Source: Scylla paramamosain (taxonomy: Eukaryota; Arthropoda; Malacostraca; Decapoda; Portunidae). Taken from it: DNA of 64,000 nucleotides. Of this stretch, positions 33,871 to 50,232 are shown one piece after another. A model generated the notes under the pieces. It was given only the letters and a program-made list of their open reading frames with translations. It was not told where the DNA came from and did not search any database. The stretch covers positions 20,594,930 through 20,658,929 of the forward strand of contig NC_087172.1 of NCBI RefSeq assembly GCF_035594125.1, written 5' to 3'. Each line of letters opens with the position of its first letter. Position 1 is the stretch's first letter. Position numbers and translations under genes: made by a program.

Positions 33871-34894
33871 ATTGCAGAAATTTATCAGAGGCCCTCAAAT
33901 AATGATAAACTCCCATCACACATTAGGATAATAGATTGCAGTGATTTTTATTTATTTTATTCATTTATTTTATTTTTTTTTATTTGCTGTATGCACGTGG
34001 TTTATCACGCCAAAACAAATATAAAACGCTTTTTCATGGAAGAGTTTGGTGACCCAGTGTTAGTGCAGTAATGTCTGTGAATAGATTTGTATTTTTACAT
34101 GTAAACCTAACTTTTGACAACGTTGATACCAGACATCAGAGATGGCTACATGACCGGTTTGCTGCAGTCAGGGATCTTTTTGAAAAATTTTAATGACCAC
34201 ACCTGTTCAGTGTTGACCATTGATGAAACTTTATATTCTTATAGAAATCGAATAGGATTCAGGCAGTACAATAAGAGCAAACCTAAACGATATGGCCTGT
34301 TGTATAAATTTGTGAACTCGGTAAGAATTCCACTCATCTTCATACTCATAGCATACTCAGGTAAAACCTGGAGAACCTTTACCCCATCACATCCTTGGCT
34401 CACTTCTAACAGTGAAGGTCCTTGTAAGTCAGATACAAGAATTTGTAGGTCTTAGTGGTAGTCTAGACAGACTGTGTACCAGCCTAGAGTTGTTTGAGTG
34501 CCTTCAAACACAAACAGTAGGTACTGTAAATTACATGAGAAAAGGCGTATCACCAGAGACAAAGCCAGTCAGTGGAAGGGAAGAGGTCATACCAGGTGTA
34601 CCGGACTAAAGATAATGAGGAAATGACTGAATTATCATGTAGTGCCCACCAACAGCAATGGTAAGAAAAAAGTATTGCTTCTCAATAGTCTCCCCTATAA
34701 TATTAGGAATTATCAAGGATAATGGTGCAAGAAAGCCGGCCATACATAAACTGTATGATTTTGCTAAGGGAGGAACTGACATAATAGATCACAGAATAAA
34801 TCTTTATACAGTGCACACTAAATCTTGCATATGGACAGGGAATGCCCAAGCATTATTTGCAGACAAGGCTTGGATTGTTATATAGATATATATA

Positions 34895-35270
34895 CGAGTA
34901 TAATGTAGCCAATGTAAATATATGTTTATTACACTTTTATTTGTTGACAGAGGTTATTAGTCAGCAATACTTTATTCATATAATGTATTATATAGTTTAT
35001 GTAAATGTATACCATTATGTTTTTCTTTGCTGACGTAGGCTAATAGCCTGCAATGCTATATAGATATATCATGCAGTTTATGTAAAGGTTTCAGATTTAT
35101 CTCCTGAAATAGACTGCTAGCCTGCAATGTTATATAGGTATGTATCACTCAAGTAAAAGTATACTTATAGATTTATCTGCTGACAAAAGGCTATTAGCCT
35201 GTAATGCTATATGAATATATTATATAGGTAATAATTAAAAGGTTTTATTATAGTTTTATTTGCTGAGAAG
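34895..35270. repeat. About four tandem copies of an 80-90 bp unit
   Basis: The unit runs TTTATTTGCTGACA-AGGCTATTAGCCTGCAATG, then CTATATAGATATAT, then CAGTTTATGTAAA. It follows directly on the last recognisable piggyBac frame. The following 35270-35865 shows no gene. Confidence 0.7.
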
Positions 35271-35865
35271 GCATATGGTATGTATGTGGAGAACTTGTCC
35301 CCATACAGCAGAACTTCTGAATTCCATCTAACACTGCTAGTAACTTTGTATTATGTTCAGTTTCCACTGAGAAAGCTACTCAAATAGGAAAATTCTGTGA
35401 TATACCCGCAGTTACTTGACTTTGAGTAAATGGTGAACCAAGTCTTATTCACTGAGCTATCTTCTTACAATGTTCTGTCCTCTGTGCTCTTTGCTAATCA
35501 GGGAATGGAATTCCTAATTAGAAAAATACTGTACATGTGTTTGTTACCCATTTGTTTGTATGTAGAACTAATGTTCATGCCCTCGCTGACACTGACTGAC
35601 GAAACTACTGTGTGCAGGATTACACCAAGGGAACCTCATGAGATAACTGGATTCTACATTAGATGAAGAATCGAGCCTCGCATCTCTACGTCTGTCTGCA
35701 AACAGTTGTCATTCCCCTCATTGTAGTCATGACAGCTTGAACTAGAGAGAGCAGCTCAGAAATGTTGTCCAGCTTATTGCAGCCAGCCACTACGATAATT
35801 TGTTCATGTAAAACTAAGGGTTACTTTCTTGATAAAGTTATAAGTAAATGCATAAAGTCTGACAG

Positions 35866-39623
<3,758 letters not shown>

Positions 39624-40045
39624 TGGAATAAAAAATAAATAAAAAAACATTCGACTTACAACAAACATCCATTTCAAAATTTATTTTGATATTTAAGTGG
39701 CTTCAAATCACAACAGATTCTGCAAAGTTGTAGAAACAATCATTAGTTTTATCATCTTACATGAATTTTAATTGTTTTCCTTACAATCACGAATGATTAC
39801 TTTTAAACTATAATTTTGCTGTTGCCTCTTTTGTATTAAAATTCAACTACTAAATGAAGCCACTTTCAAAAGGGCGGAGTTTTGGGAAAGTTTTTGGTGG
39901 GATACACATGAGTTGGGTCCCCGGCCCAGATCCTGGTAACAGTTTCTCAGTGTGGCTAAAACTCGCTTTGCTAAGTAAGCAGGTATTCATCTACTGCAAA
40001 CCTACAGTAGTATTCATAACATCTACCTGCAGGTTCATAATGCTC

Positions 40046-40046
40046 T

Positions 40047-40122
<76 letters not shown>

Positions 40123-40151
40123 ATTATTGAAATAATAATAATGATAATAAC

Positions 40152-40209
<58 letters not shown>

Positions 40210-40290
40210 GTAATAATAATAATGATAACAGCAATAATAGCAATAATGTGCGTGTGTGTGTGTCTGTGTGTGTATGTGTGTGTGTGTGCA
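40046..40290. repeat. (CT)n, (AAT)n and (GT)n cluster
   Basis: CT units at about 40050-40119, AAT units at about 40133-40235 and GT units at about 40250-40288. Confidence 0.9.
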
Positions 40291-42590
40291 ACCCCAAGCT
40301 TCCACCTTGATGAAAGGTGAAGCCACCGCTCCCGTCAATAGATATTGTCAAATTTCCATAATGATATTTAGGAAAACTAAGCCTACCGTGGTGTTCACGA
40401 GACATTGCTGCTGACCAAGAACATGACTGAATTACTACTTCAAAGGAAATCATTGCTCTCCTTGTCTCCCTGCACTCCAGTGTTATACGGAGTGACAATA
40501 GCTTTACGCTACTGTCACTCATCAGCACCTGCATATTTTTGTATTGTTACGTGTCACATACCAATAAAATAACGAAATGTGCTGATTCTGAGACAGTGAC
40601 TGATAATTCAGTGCCAGCAACATTACAGGAACAATAGGGAGTTAAAGAAATGGAAAAGAAAATGTTTACTCACTTTTATTTATTTATTTATTTTTTTTTT
40701 TCACATTTTTCGCATAGTCTACTGTAACCAGTTTATACTCTTGAGATGTAGCAATGTTTTTTGAACTCGATGGTAAGTTTAGTTTTTCTAATCATCATCT
40801 GGTAGCTTGATGAAACCAGACATAACTGTGTGATGTTCAGCTTCCTCTCTTCCTCTGCATAATATCATTCAGGGGTGGCTGGCGCGGTTGTCCCGCGGTG
40901 TGAGCGTGCGCGTGCGTGCATGTGCAGAATATATCCATCTGATGTGAAACGCCGATAGTGATGTGGAGAAAGCAGATACAAGCAATGGTGTTAGGAAAAG
41001 TCATGGCCAACATTGCATGCAATAATATGTACTACACTATAGGTAATCGGACGGAATGGCTCCGTACGATATGTTGGGGCCTTTTGCTGCGAGGCGATCC
41101 ATAGAATATTGTTCGTCTGGTGATGTTTACGTGTACTTAATACACGACCTCCTAGTCGGGAAGAGCGAAAACCCAGGAGAGATACAGACAATAGGGTTAA
41201 AGCTACTGGCCCGTCTAGCTGCAATCCCTCCCCAATCTCCTCAGAACTCGCTGTCTGCCTTCGTACATTTATCCCTTATGGTGGTTGGACGATGACTGAC
41301 TCGTAGGAACGCCTCGCTCACAGTCATCACAAGATTATGAGGAAGGACTCTGTATAGTAGGAGGACGGTCCACTCAAATGGTCGCTGGTCGCTGCGTGAA
41401 CGCTGCGCCACCAAACGGCTAAAGGGTATAAACACTCAGCCGCTGCACTGAAGACCGTGTTGAGAGGAGCAATTTGTCGACTCATGCAGCTTTTTATTCG
41501 CATATATGTTGCCAAGATGGGTATTTGATCATGCTCAATAATGTACTGTTCAGATAATTACAAGTGGAATAAGGATTTATCCTTTTTCGGCTTTCCTAAG
41601 AAACCTTAGAGCAGCTGTATTTTTTATTTATTTATTTATTTTTTTTTTTAACTCAGAAGTTCTACTTATTTTGTATGAACTCATAATGTACCTGAGGTCT
41701 TTGTCATTGGTACTGTACCGTCCTTTCCAGGTTACACGTCATTGTGACCGAGCTACTTATGACCATTCCTTGAATCCAGCTCATAAGTTTTCATATACTG
41801 AAGTGTGACATGAAGGTGGCTACATTGTGGAATTACCTGCCACAGTCTGTTAGCTCGCCTATCATGCCAACATTCAAGTCCACTCTTAGCAGTATGTTTC
41901 AGTACAGGTAGGAGATTTACACCAAGGTACGATTTCCAGATATGACCATCCAAATCGCTTGGGGTAGTCAATGAGGTGAATGTTGAGTCCCTTATCCCTT
42001 TTGTTCAAAGCCCCAGTGCCATTACTTACGACTTATGACCCAGCCATGTGATTATGCCTGCATGGTAATGATTAAGCAAGCAAGCAATGATTGGGTTTTC
42101 TCTGCGGTTTATATAACATTGAATAGTGTGTCAAGAATTGATTAGATTAGACGAGACAAATACAATATTCACAGTGCTGTCTTTAATTTAGAGATGACAT
42201 CATGACTTATGTTGTTAAGAAAATCCACAGACGAGCATCAGAAGAGTATTTCACAGTTATACAGAAATGCAATAAGGTTGAGGATGAATATGAAGACAAC
42301 ACAAGTGTTCAACAGCTTTATACCAGACAAATAAATTAAAATCGAGGATTAGGTCATACCATGTGTTAGGAATATACAGTATTTTTATAGGAAAAAAAAA
42401 AAAAGTTTGAGGCCAGAACATGAAAAAATAAATCGATAGAAGGATAAGAATACGATGGAGTGCGTTTGAGAAAATTAGCAGTGTGATGAAGAGTAATCTC
42501 CCACTCTCAATAAGAAGCAAAGTATACAGGTAATCAGTGCATTTAACCATCCCTAACATACAACTCGGAAAGTTTGGAGCCTACCAATAT
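40290..42590. other. No confident gene
   Basis: Mixed-composition sequence. Open frames of 60-80 codons (for example 41056-41295) have no recognisable domain or splice context. A 38-bp segment at 41344-41382 (AAGGACTCTGTATA and GGTCCACTCAA) recurs inverted at 43627-43662, a sign of a small dispersed repeat. Confidence 0.4.
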
Positions 42591-42642
42591 ACAAAAAAAA
42601 AATAAAAAATAAATAAATAAATAAATAAAATAAATAAATAAA

Positions 42643-42679
<37 letters not shown>

Positions 42680-42800
42680 AATAAATGAATAAATAAATAA
42701 ATAAATAAATAAATAAAAATAAATAAATAAATAAAATAAAATAAAATAAAATAGAAATAAAAATAAATAAATAAATAAAATAAATAAGTAAATAAATAAA
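42590..42800. repeat. (AAAT)n array
   Basis: Tetranucleotide block with AAAAT variants. A second block of the same type and strand lies at 43021-43090, on the other side of the LINE fragment. Confidence 0.9.
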
Positions 42801-42821
42801 TCTTCTTTCGGTTGCTCCCAT

Positions 42822-43022
42822 TTAGGAGTCGATACAGTGGATCACTCTTCTCCAATGCGCTCTATCTTCTGCGCCTTTCTCTGTCACGCGCACCACTTGC
42901 ATGTCTCCCTTCACAACATCCATAAACCTTCTCTTTGGTCTCCCTCTCTTCCTCCTGCCGGGTAAATCCATGTCCAGCATCCTCCTCCCCGCATACCCCT
43001 CGTCACTCCTCCTGACGTCCAA
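42822..43022 (-). mobile_element. C-terminal fragment of an RTE-type LINE
   Basis: A 66-codon frame contains LPGRRKRGRPKRRFMDVVKG and, later, AEDRAHWRR. This GRPK-x-R(W/F)MD block with following WRR is the usual C-terminus of RTE/BovB-like reverse transcriptase ORFs. Only the last part is present. The minus-strand 3' side runs directly into the (AAAT)n array, consistent with a repeat-type LINE tail. Confidence 0.75.
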
Positions 43023-43089
43023 AATAAATAAATAAATAAATAAATAAATAAAAATAAATAAATAAGATAAAATAAATTAATAAATAAAT

Positions 43090-45330
43090 ATGTTAAATAG
43101 TTATGAAACTATGATATGCCTTTAAAAAGATGTGAGGTGGGCGTCTTGAAAATAATTTACATGGGTAAGCAAAGTTAATTAGTATCCATTCATTAGTATC
43201 CATGATGGAATAAAGAATTGTACTAATTTACTGATATCAAGGGAACTCTGTATATCTAAGTATAGAGTCCTTGCTAACATTACCATCACTGGCTTTGCCA
43301 CAAAATGTGGCAAAATGTGAAATTTTTCAAAAGAGAAGAGCATGTAGGAATATTAGATGGGATGATATGGTACCTTTAGCTTTAGATACTAAAGGGATTA
43401 CCAGTAAGTATTACACTCAGTTGTATCATACTTTAACATAATGCATAAATCTATTATTTCTGCAGCCAAACCTTGAACAGTGAAGCTAGTGGGCATGATA
43501 ATTCAAGAAAAAATAGCTCTCAAATGGTGCGGGTAATGGTAAACTTATGCGAGCAAGAGTAATGTTATCCCCTGGTCGCTGGAGGCGCCACCATCGCGAG
43601 GAGAACCAAAAAAAAAAAAAAAAAAACATTGAGTGGACTGTCCTAGTATACAGAGTCCTTGCTATGATTTACGCGGGAGGGGAGGAGGGGGAACGGGGAG
43701 ACACCCCCCCAAGCGCTCTCAACCTGCCTCGCTTCAAGTCGCCAGCAGGCATAACAAAACGATTAACTTCTAAATATCATCAGGAAGAAACTACAAGAAC
43801 TGGATGGGAATTACGCTTTCGTCAAGTGCAACTTTTCTGCTATAAACTACGTGAAACTCAAACTGAATGAACAAGTGCGGTAAATAAAATGGGTAATTGG
43901 TATACTAACTTGCTGCTACCTGTCAGACACATCGAATTCTTGTCCCCACTCTGTCTCTCTTCTTGCTTTTCCCTCCCATCTCCTTCCTTCGCAAACTCAT
44001 TTTTCATTCTAATTACCCCCTACATAACACGCCCTCCCATAGACAAAAATTTCATGAAGATATACAAACTTATGAAAATTTTGGGAGGCAACAAATTCAA
44101 ACTCAAGACATAGCTAATTGGGCCAAATTACATCAAATTCAGACAGAAGACTCACAAATCACAAAGCTGGGGCAGCTACAACACGAACAGTCATCAGAAC
44201 AATAAACAACAGGGCTTCACCTTGGCCCTCCATACGCAAATTGCTCAAAATGCTGTTTCTTTCTCCTTCTCCTCCTCCGAGACCTGTCTCTGGTTCTCCA
44301 CCAGGATCTGTAGTCTCCCCTGGCTACATCGGTGTGCAGACGTATTTCTATAGGGTATCATATTTAGATTTCTCTTCAAGCAGCTACAGTTGCGCTAACT
44401 TCTTCTGTGACTGATCACTTCTCTGTCTCCGTCGTCTTCTCTGTTCTCTACCTTCACCACTTTTCCATCTACTCTCACCTCTCTGTTATACAACCTGCTC
44501 CTTCTGTACCTTATCCAGACAGTACAAACATCAGAGTCACCAAGCAACGACATCCCTACATTTCTGTAACACTCAATGCACCCACCAGGGGCCGTAACCT
44601 TCCAGTTTTCATCACGGCACTGCTGGGCATTACTCTTCCTGGCCAAACAAAACTCTTCTTCGGGCCGCCAAGCAAGTCTAACTCGCTGACCCCCTCAAAT
44701 CCCCTCACTTGAAAACAGTCTGCTCTCACACCCGGGCCTTCATTGCCCACAGCTTCACTCCTGCCTGTCCGCTCCGGGCTCCGTGGAGCCTGTGTCACAC
44801 CCACAAAACTGACAAAACTAAAATGCCACTTCCTTTGCAAAAATAAGAGGCACCTCCAGGCCGCTCTTAACAAAACAAAATAGTACTTCCCAGGTGCGAC
44901 ACGACCAAGCCTGCTTTTTAACTTCAGGTACAGCAATGTTATCATACGTCATTCCTCCCGCCGAACCCCCCAATGACACAGATATCTCCACAACGAGCTG
45001 ACGGCTGCTCCTTTCCAGGACACAGCCCACACGTTCCCGCATACGGAGCCAAAGAAACACACGTGGCCTTCACAAAACAACAAACCTCGGCTCCAACATG
45101 AGCCCAGCCAACGTACCCCTGGGCCACCCCCGCTGGTCCCAGCAACTGCTCCTGTGTGCAGTCACTTCTCAACATACCCAATACCTTGTCGCTTCGAGGT
45201 AGCAGACATCCATCATCAACCACCTCCCTTCTCGAGCCCAGCATCTGACAATGAGCAACAGCAACTCGGCCAAACGAATCCCCAGCAACACTGAGGTGCT
45301 TCTCGAGCGGCAAGCAACATCTCATCGGCA
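43090..45330. other. No confident gene
   Basis: Unassigned sequence with a small A-tract (43608-43626). Several weak frames on both strands (44407-44712 +, 44556-44945 -, 44942-45325 -) look like shadows or deep decay of the flanking gypsy-type element. No RT motif could be read in it. Confidence 0.4.
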
Positions 45331-45332
45331 GC

Positions 45333-48310
45333 CTAACTCAGAGTTGCCTCTTGATGCTGCGTCGTAACGCTCGCGTCCTCTGCATCATCATAACTCACCT
45401 TAGAAGGAGGGATCGGGCTAGCAACATTACTCACAATTCCCACACCAGGGGAAACAACACTCGACAACACGGAGAAGGCCCCGGACAAGAGGTCATCTGG
45501 CTTACCAGCCTGACCCACGCGGTTACAACCAACAAACGTGGCTACACCCGACCATGAAAACCGCGCCAAATGCTCCTGAATCATCCTTAACTGCGGATGG
45601 CACAACAAAGTGGAGCTCCAAACCCCCGTTCTCCTCTCTCCACGGCTATTCATAATATTGTTATCACCTGCTAACACTACCCGACTCTGCTTCGTTGCCA
45701 TCCACTCCTGCCTTGGCAAGTAATGAAGCAGCACATACACAAAACCCTCCTTAGATACACTGACAATTGTAGCCACAGCTACCAACACGGGTGGGTCACT
45801 ACATGAACAAACACCCGGCAGGAGAGCAACCTGCTCCCCGCCTCCGGCACACTCCACAGGGCAGGAAACTCCCACCTCCCCAGCAGAGTCAGGAGTCTCC
45901 TCGCCCTCGGCAGTGATCCCTAACACGCCAAACACATATGACTGGGACCCGGCGCCCACAGTCTCAACCCCAGGTAGCAACTCTGCCTGAGTATCACCAC
46001 CGAGAGGCTCCGCAGGCAAGCCATCATACAGGCAACCCAAACCCATCACTCCAGCCTCATCCTCGGCAACACTCCCTCCAAAGTCATGTGCTTTCTGCGG
46101 TGGCTCTGCGCTTCTGCAGTCAGCCCCAACACACGGACTCAAACATGAGTCCAATTCTGACTCGTCCAAATCCTTGCCAGCAGCAGGACAGGTCTCTAAG
46201 CACTCTGCCTCCACTGAGGCATCAACATAAACTCTGCACTCATCTAGTGGTGGTCCTATCTTATTGCAGTCGATCCCAGAAATCGCAGAACCCGCGAGCA
46301 CCTGACGCCGGAGTGCTTGCCTCGTCTTAGGATGAGCAACAGAGCAAACAGAGTCAGCAACATCAGCAGCCTCCACATCCGGGTCGGCGATAGCGAATGG
46401 GGACTGCACCCAAACTCTCCCACCTGCCAGGTCATTCCCCAAAAGGAAATCGATCTTAGGCACTGGCAGATCCTCTGCAAGTGCCACTTGCGCCTCCGCG
46501 GTCACTAGCGGGCATAACAGCCTTAACTCCGCTGTAGCGAAGCTTTCCACGGCACCAATTCCCTGGCACCACATAGGCTTATCGGGAGGCTACTCGCCTC
46601 CCTGTAACATTCCTGCACAGCGATTGCTATGTCGCTTTGTCTCTTAAAAACAGTGACAGGGTATTCAACCCCATCAATCTCAACAGTGTCCCGACACAAG
46701 AAAGGGAGGCACCAGTCTAAACGAGGCCTTACAAGGGACGGTGAGGTAACAACAGAAGAGGGGGCAATACTTCCTGCCTTTATCCACCAAATACCGGTCG
46801 GACCTCCTCACTCTCCTGGTCACGGCCATAAGACACTATCAAGGAGCTCATGGTAATGGAACAATTTGTAAACGTGGCCAAGAAAGAACTAGTGCCGCTG
46901 CTCCGAGAAAAATCGTTTCTTATGGGTTTTGGAAGCAGTGGCAATCACTAACTTGGGACAATTAAATTTGAAATGGCCAGTGTTTCTACAGTAATGGCAC
47001 ATGGGCTGAGTGCTGTACCTGAGAGTGCTGTATGGTGCATGCTCCCAGCCTGCCTGTGTCTGTAGAGGGCTGGGTGGAGACCTATTATTTACAGGGTTGA
47101 CTGATCCCGACTTATTTCTAATGCCACTACTAAAACGTGGACCTCCAGACAAAATGGCGCCGGCCTCGCCACCAGACACAACATCACTGGCCGCCAGACT
47201 TACCGCCAATCTAACGTAGCACAGGCCGGTGCGCCAACACTTAGTCATCTGCCCACGTAGCTGCCTCCTTTAGGCTTTTAGAGCGTTTTCTCGGAGCAGC
47301 GACACCAGTTTTTTCTTGGCCACGTTTACAAATTGTTCCATTACCATGAGGTCCTTTAAGAACTGCTCACTAGCAATCCATTTTTCAAAGGTTTCCCCGA
47401 GATAGCGGGCACACTCGAGATACGAATCACTGGGCCTTTTCTTTCCTCCACGGAATTGCATCCTATAAGCATCCGGCCGCAGCTCATAAACTCTCAGGAT
47501 GTCGGCCCTAAACTCCTCATAATCTTTTAAGTCCTCCACCGACATTCTCTCATAAAGTTCAAGTGCCTTGCCTTTCAGCATATTATCAACAAGGCCAACT
47601 CATCTCTTCTGAGGCCAATCAAATTCTGAGGCCTTCTCAAATTTACTAAACCACTCTGTCACCTTCTCATCAATTTCTGGTATCAACTTCAAACTCCTCA
47701 CCATCTGGCTTTCTACAGTATCTTCCCTCACTCCTTCTCGTCTTCCCAAGCCATGAGGTGAATTAACTTTTATCTGCGTCTCCTCCAACTCAAAGCATCA
47801 GGTTCTTTTCTGCTTCCTTCTTTTCTCTTTCTGCATCAAGAATATTCATTTCATTTTCATACATCCTCGACTTCTCCTTCTCAGCTTCAAGCCTCTTTGC
47901 CTTGGCTTTTAGCCTCCTGGCTTCTCTGGCCTCCTCAGTGTTCAGTTTCCTTTTCTTGGTTTTCAGTTCAAGCCTTCTTAATTCTTTTTCCTCTCAGCCT
48001 CTAGCTCTATTCTCCTCAGTTCCTCAGACATTCTGGGAAAACTCTCCAACGCTATGGGCAAGGCTAACACATTCATGGACATTATGTGTGGGACTATGTG
48101 TCCTCACACATAATTGTGTCAGATTTGCACTACCACTTCCGGCAGAGGCAGGAGATTCAAGTCACGAGTCACCTTGGCTATCAGCCTTGCCCTCTATGGC
48201 GTAAACTGAGTGCAGACAGACAAAAGACAACGAAACAAATAACAAACAACTGTCTCCCCCACGTGGCGACGAAGTTTCCATCTATCCTGGCAAGGTCGCC
48301 ATTTTCTGTT
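45333..48310 (-). mobile_element. Second gypsy-type remnant with SCAN-like gag
   Basis: Minus-strand pieces in element order. A Lys/Glu-rich coiled coil lies at about 48060-47790. A gag N-terminal part (LKLIPEIDEKVTEWFSKFEK) lies at 47788-47600. A SCAN-like helical gag (LKGKALELYERMSVEDLKDY) lies at 47581-47270. A CCHC knuckle (CHYCRNTGHFKFNC) lies at 47248-46889. A protease region with KIDFLLGNDLAGGRVW lies at about 46740-46350, its DTG motif lost and frames shifted. A long open tail reaches 45333. A tRNA-primer-site-like TGGCGACCTTGCC lies at about 48301-48289. No RT or integrase was found. Confidence 0.7.
46829..47361. repeat. Inverted copy of gag segment inside the gypsy-type remnant
   Basis: 46829-46912 read on the + strand and 47361-47278 read on the - strand share about 84 bp with few differences, covering the gag stretch VMEQFVNVAKK and the following helix. 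One arm encodes gag on the opposite strand to the rest of the element. Confidence 0.85.
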
Positions 48311-48914
48311 ATGACCACAAATCCATGTCCTTCCCATAGCTGCCTCAAATGGACTAGCTGACCCCAAAGTCACCCCATACATGGCTGGGTACAGGGCTTA
48401 AGATAGGTTACAAAGTCCTTTTTAGACTCATGCACCCTTTACCAGACAGTCATAACACTAGATTACACACACATGAGGTTGTCAGTCTGTTTCTCCCACC
48501 CACAGACAAAGAAATATAACAACAACAGCTAACTCCAACAGCTGGGAAAGAATTGCCATCCACGTTCTAGGAGAAGACAGTCTCAATGAGCAACAAACAC
48601 ATATAAGATTATAGTGTTCTATGGAATACCACCCTCGCCAACAACAAGACAAAATCCTCCCACTTCCGTAGAACACTATCTCCCTCTGCTGTGTAATATT
48701 GTATTCATCTTCCCAGGAGATAGGCCATGCCCCCTTTCACAGAAATAACATGACTTGGGGAATATTATTCTACTACACAGCAACATATTTCTCATCTTCC
48801 AAACCCTCTACAAAAGAATTGCATAACAATGGCATTTAACTGAACAACGTACACACACATAGACAAGCTGCCCATAACATAAACAGGAGGGTAATTTACC
48901 TCTTACTGTAACAC
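48309..48914 (-). mobile_element. Candidate 5' LTR of the second gypsy-type remnant
   Basis: On the minus strand the stretch begins TGTTACAG at 48914 and ends GTCATAACA at 48309, with the primer-site-like sequence about 6 nt downstream. A matching 3' copy was not found, so the limits are a guess. Confidence 0.3.
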
Positions 48915-49188
48915 CCAAAACTCGGCTTGCTTTAGCCTCGCTGAGGAGTCATGTCCAATTATAGCGAGTATATTCCAACTAACTACATTGACCATTTTAA
49001 ATTGAGCGTTTGGACGTCGTCCTTTCTGGGGATTTCCCGACCTGTGGCGCTGCCAAACCTTGTACTGGGCCAGTTATCGGATTAGAGCCTATGTGTCACT
49101 GATAACCTCACTCCCCACCCACTACCTCTCTCTCACCAGTTGGGTATTTGCCCCTGATAGGATTTTGTGTCTTTCAAAAATGTAAACG

Positions 49189-49800
49189 ATGGCAAGACTG
49201 AAAATCAAGATGCAAGAGGACTCTAGAATCTGGAGGACCAAGCTTCACCTGACTGAGTTCCTTTCAAAAACAAATGACTTCATCAACTCCATCCATGAAG
49301 CTAGGGATGGCCTCATAGTTAACACTTTCACGGTGGGAGATGTAGACAGAATCCCGGAAACAGAAGTTACCAGAACACTAGTTGACAATGGCTTTTCTCC
49401 AACTCTTCCTCAAGAGGTCAAGCCAAGGAGAACTGTCATATGCTTGACTCTCTAGCCCACGACAACTTCAGCAACGACATTACCGACCACACAGAAACCG
49501 ACCAGGAATGGGCTAAGGTGCAAACTGTCTTCAAGTTCCCGAACACCACAGACAAGAAAAACACGATTAAAACTGAACTGGAATCAGTCACCATGACAAA
49601 TAAAACTCTACGAGTCCTCAGACTATACAATGTCTTCATCACTCCACACCAACTCACCAAAGAAAGATACATGAAAGTTAGTTTCAGCATGTGTTGCTAT
49701 GCCATAGAGGATCATCCACCCAACAGATGTAACAAGCCACAAGAATACAAAATTTGTTATGAATGCACTAGCCCTGACTACATATGGGCTTCATGCACAT
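49189..49800 (+). pseudogene. LINE ORF1 (gag-like nucleic-acid-binding) fragment
   Basis: Two frames (49189-49455 and 49440-49800) with one frameshift near 49440. The second contains TLRVLRLYNVFITPHQLTKE and then Cys-rich knuckles (CCYAIEDHPPNRC and ICYECTSPDYIWASC, the latter with its His replaced). This is the ORF1 layout of Jockey-clade LINEs. It is cut off by the (GA)n array. Confidence 0.75.
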
Positions 49801-49811
49801 TCATACACAAA

Positions 49812-49851
<40 letters not shown>

Positions 49852-49857
49852 AGAGAG

Positions 49858-49919
<62 letters not shown>

Positions 49920-49960
49920 CAGAGAGAGAAAGAGAGGCGCAGAGAGAGAAAGAGAGGCGC

Positions 49961-50038
<78 letters not shown>

Positions 50039-50046
50039 AGAGAGGC

Positions 50047-50135
<89 letters not shown>

Positions 50136-50155
50136 CAGAGAGAGAAAAGAGAGGC

Positions 50156-50231
<76 letters not shown>
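49812..50231. repeat. (GA)n array with GGCGCA interruptions
   Basis: 420 bp of GA units, punctuated seven or eight times by GGCGCAGAGAGAGA. The interruption spreads by block duplication (spacing about 23 bp near 49916-49960). Confidence 0.95.

Positions 50232-50232
<1 letters not shown>

Larger units (their letters stand above)
30902..34885 (+). mobile_element. Degenerate piggyBac-family transposon
   Basis: A possible left end is TTAA followed by CCCTATAC at 30902-30913. Transposase pieces on the + strand follow. 34114-34340 has TIDETLYSYRNRIGFRQY and KPKRYGLLYKF, the first-Asp region. 34400-34560 has the TSLELFECL region. 34658-34885 has KPAIHKLYDFAKGGTDIID, the last-Asp region. Possible N-terminal pieces lie at 32089-32292. 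Several frameshifts and an inverted duplication are present. The right end was not found. Ends are tentative; family membership is fairly secure. Confidence 0.75.

Noticed and set aside
44395..45325. Minus-strand frames as reverse transcriptase of the second gypsy-type remnant
   Set aside because: No YxDD, no TAF-like or other RT/RNase H motif could be read.
45938..46330. 130-codon plus-strand frame
   Set aside because: Antisense shadow of the long minus-strand frame of the gypsy-type remnant.
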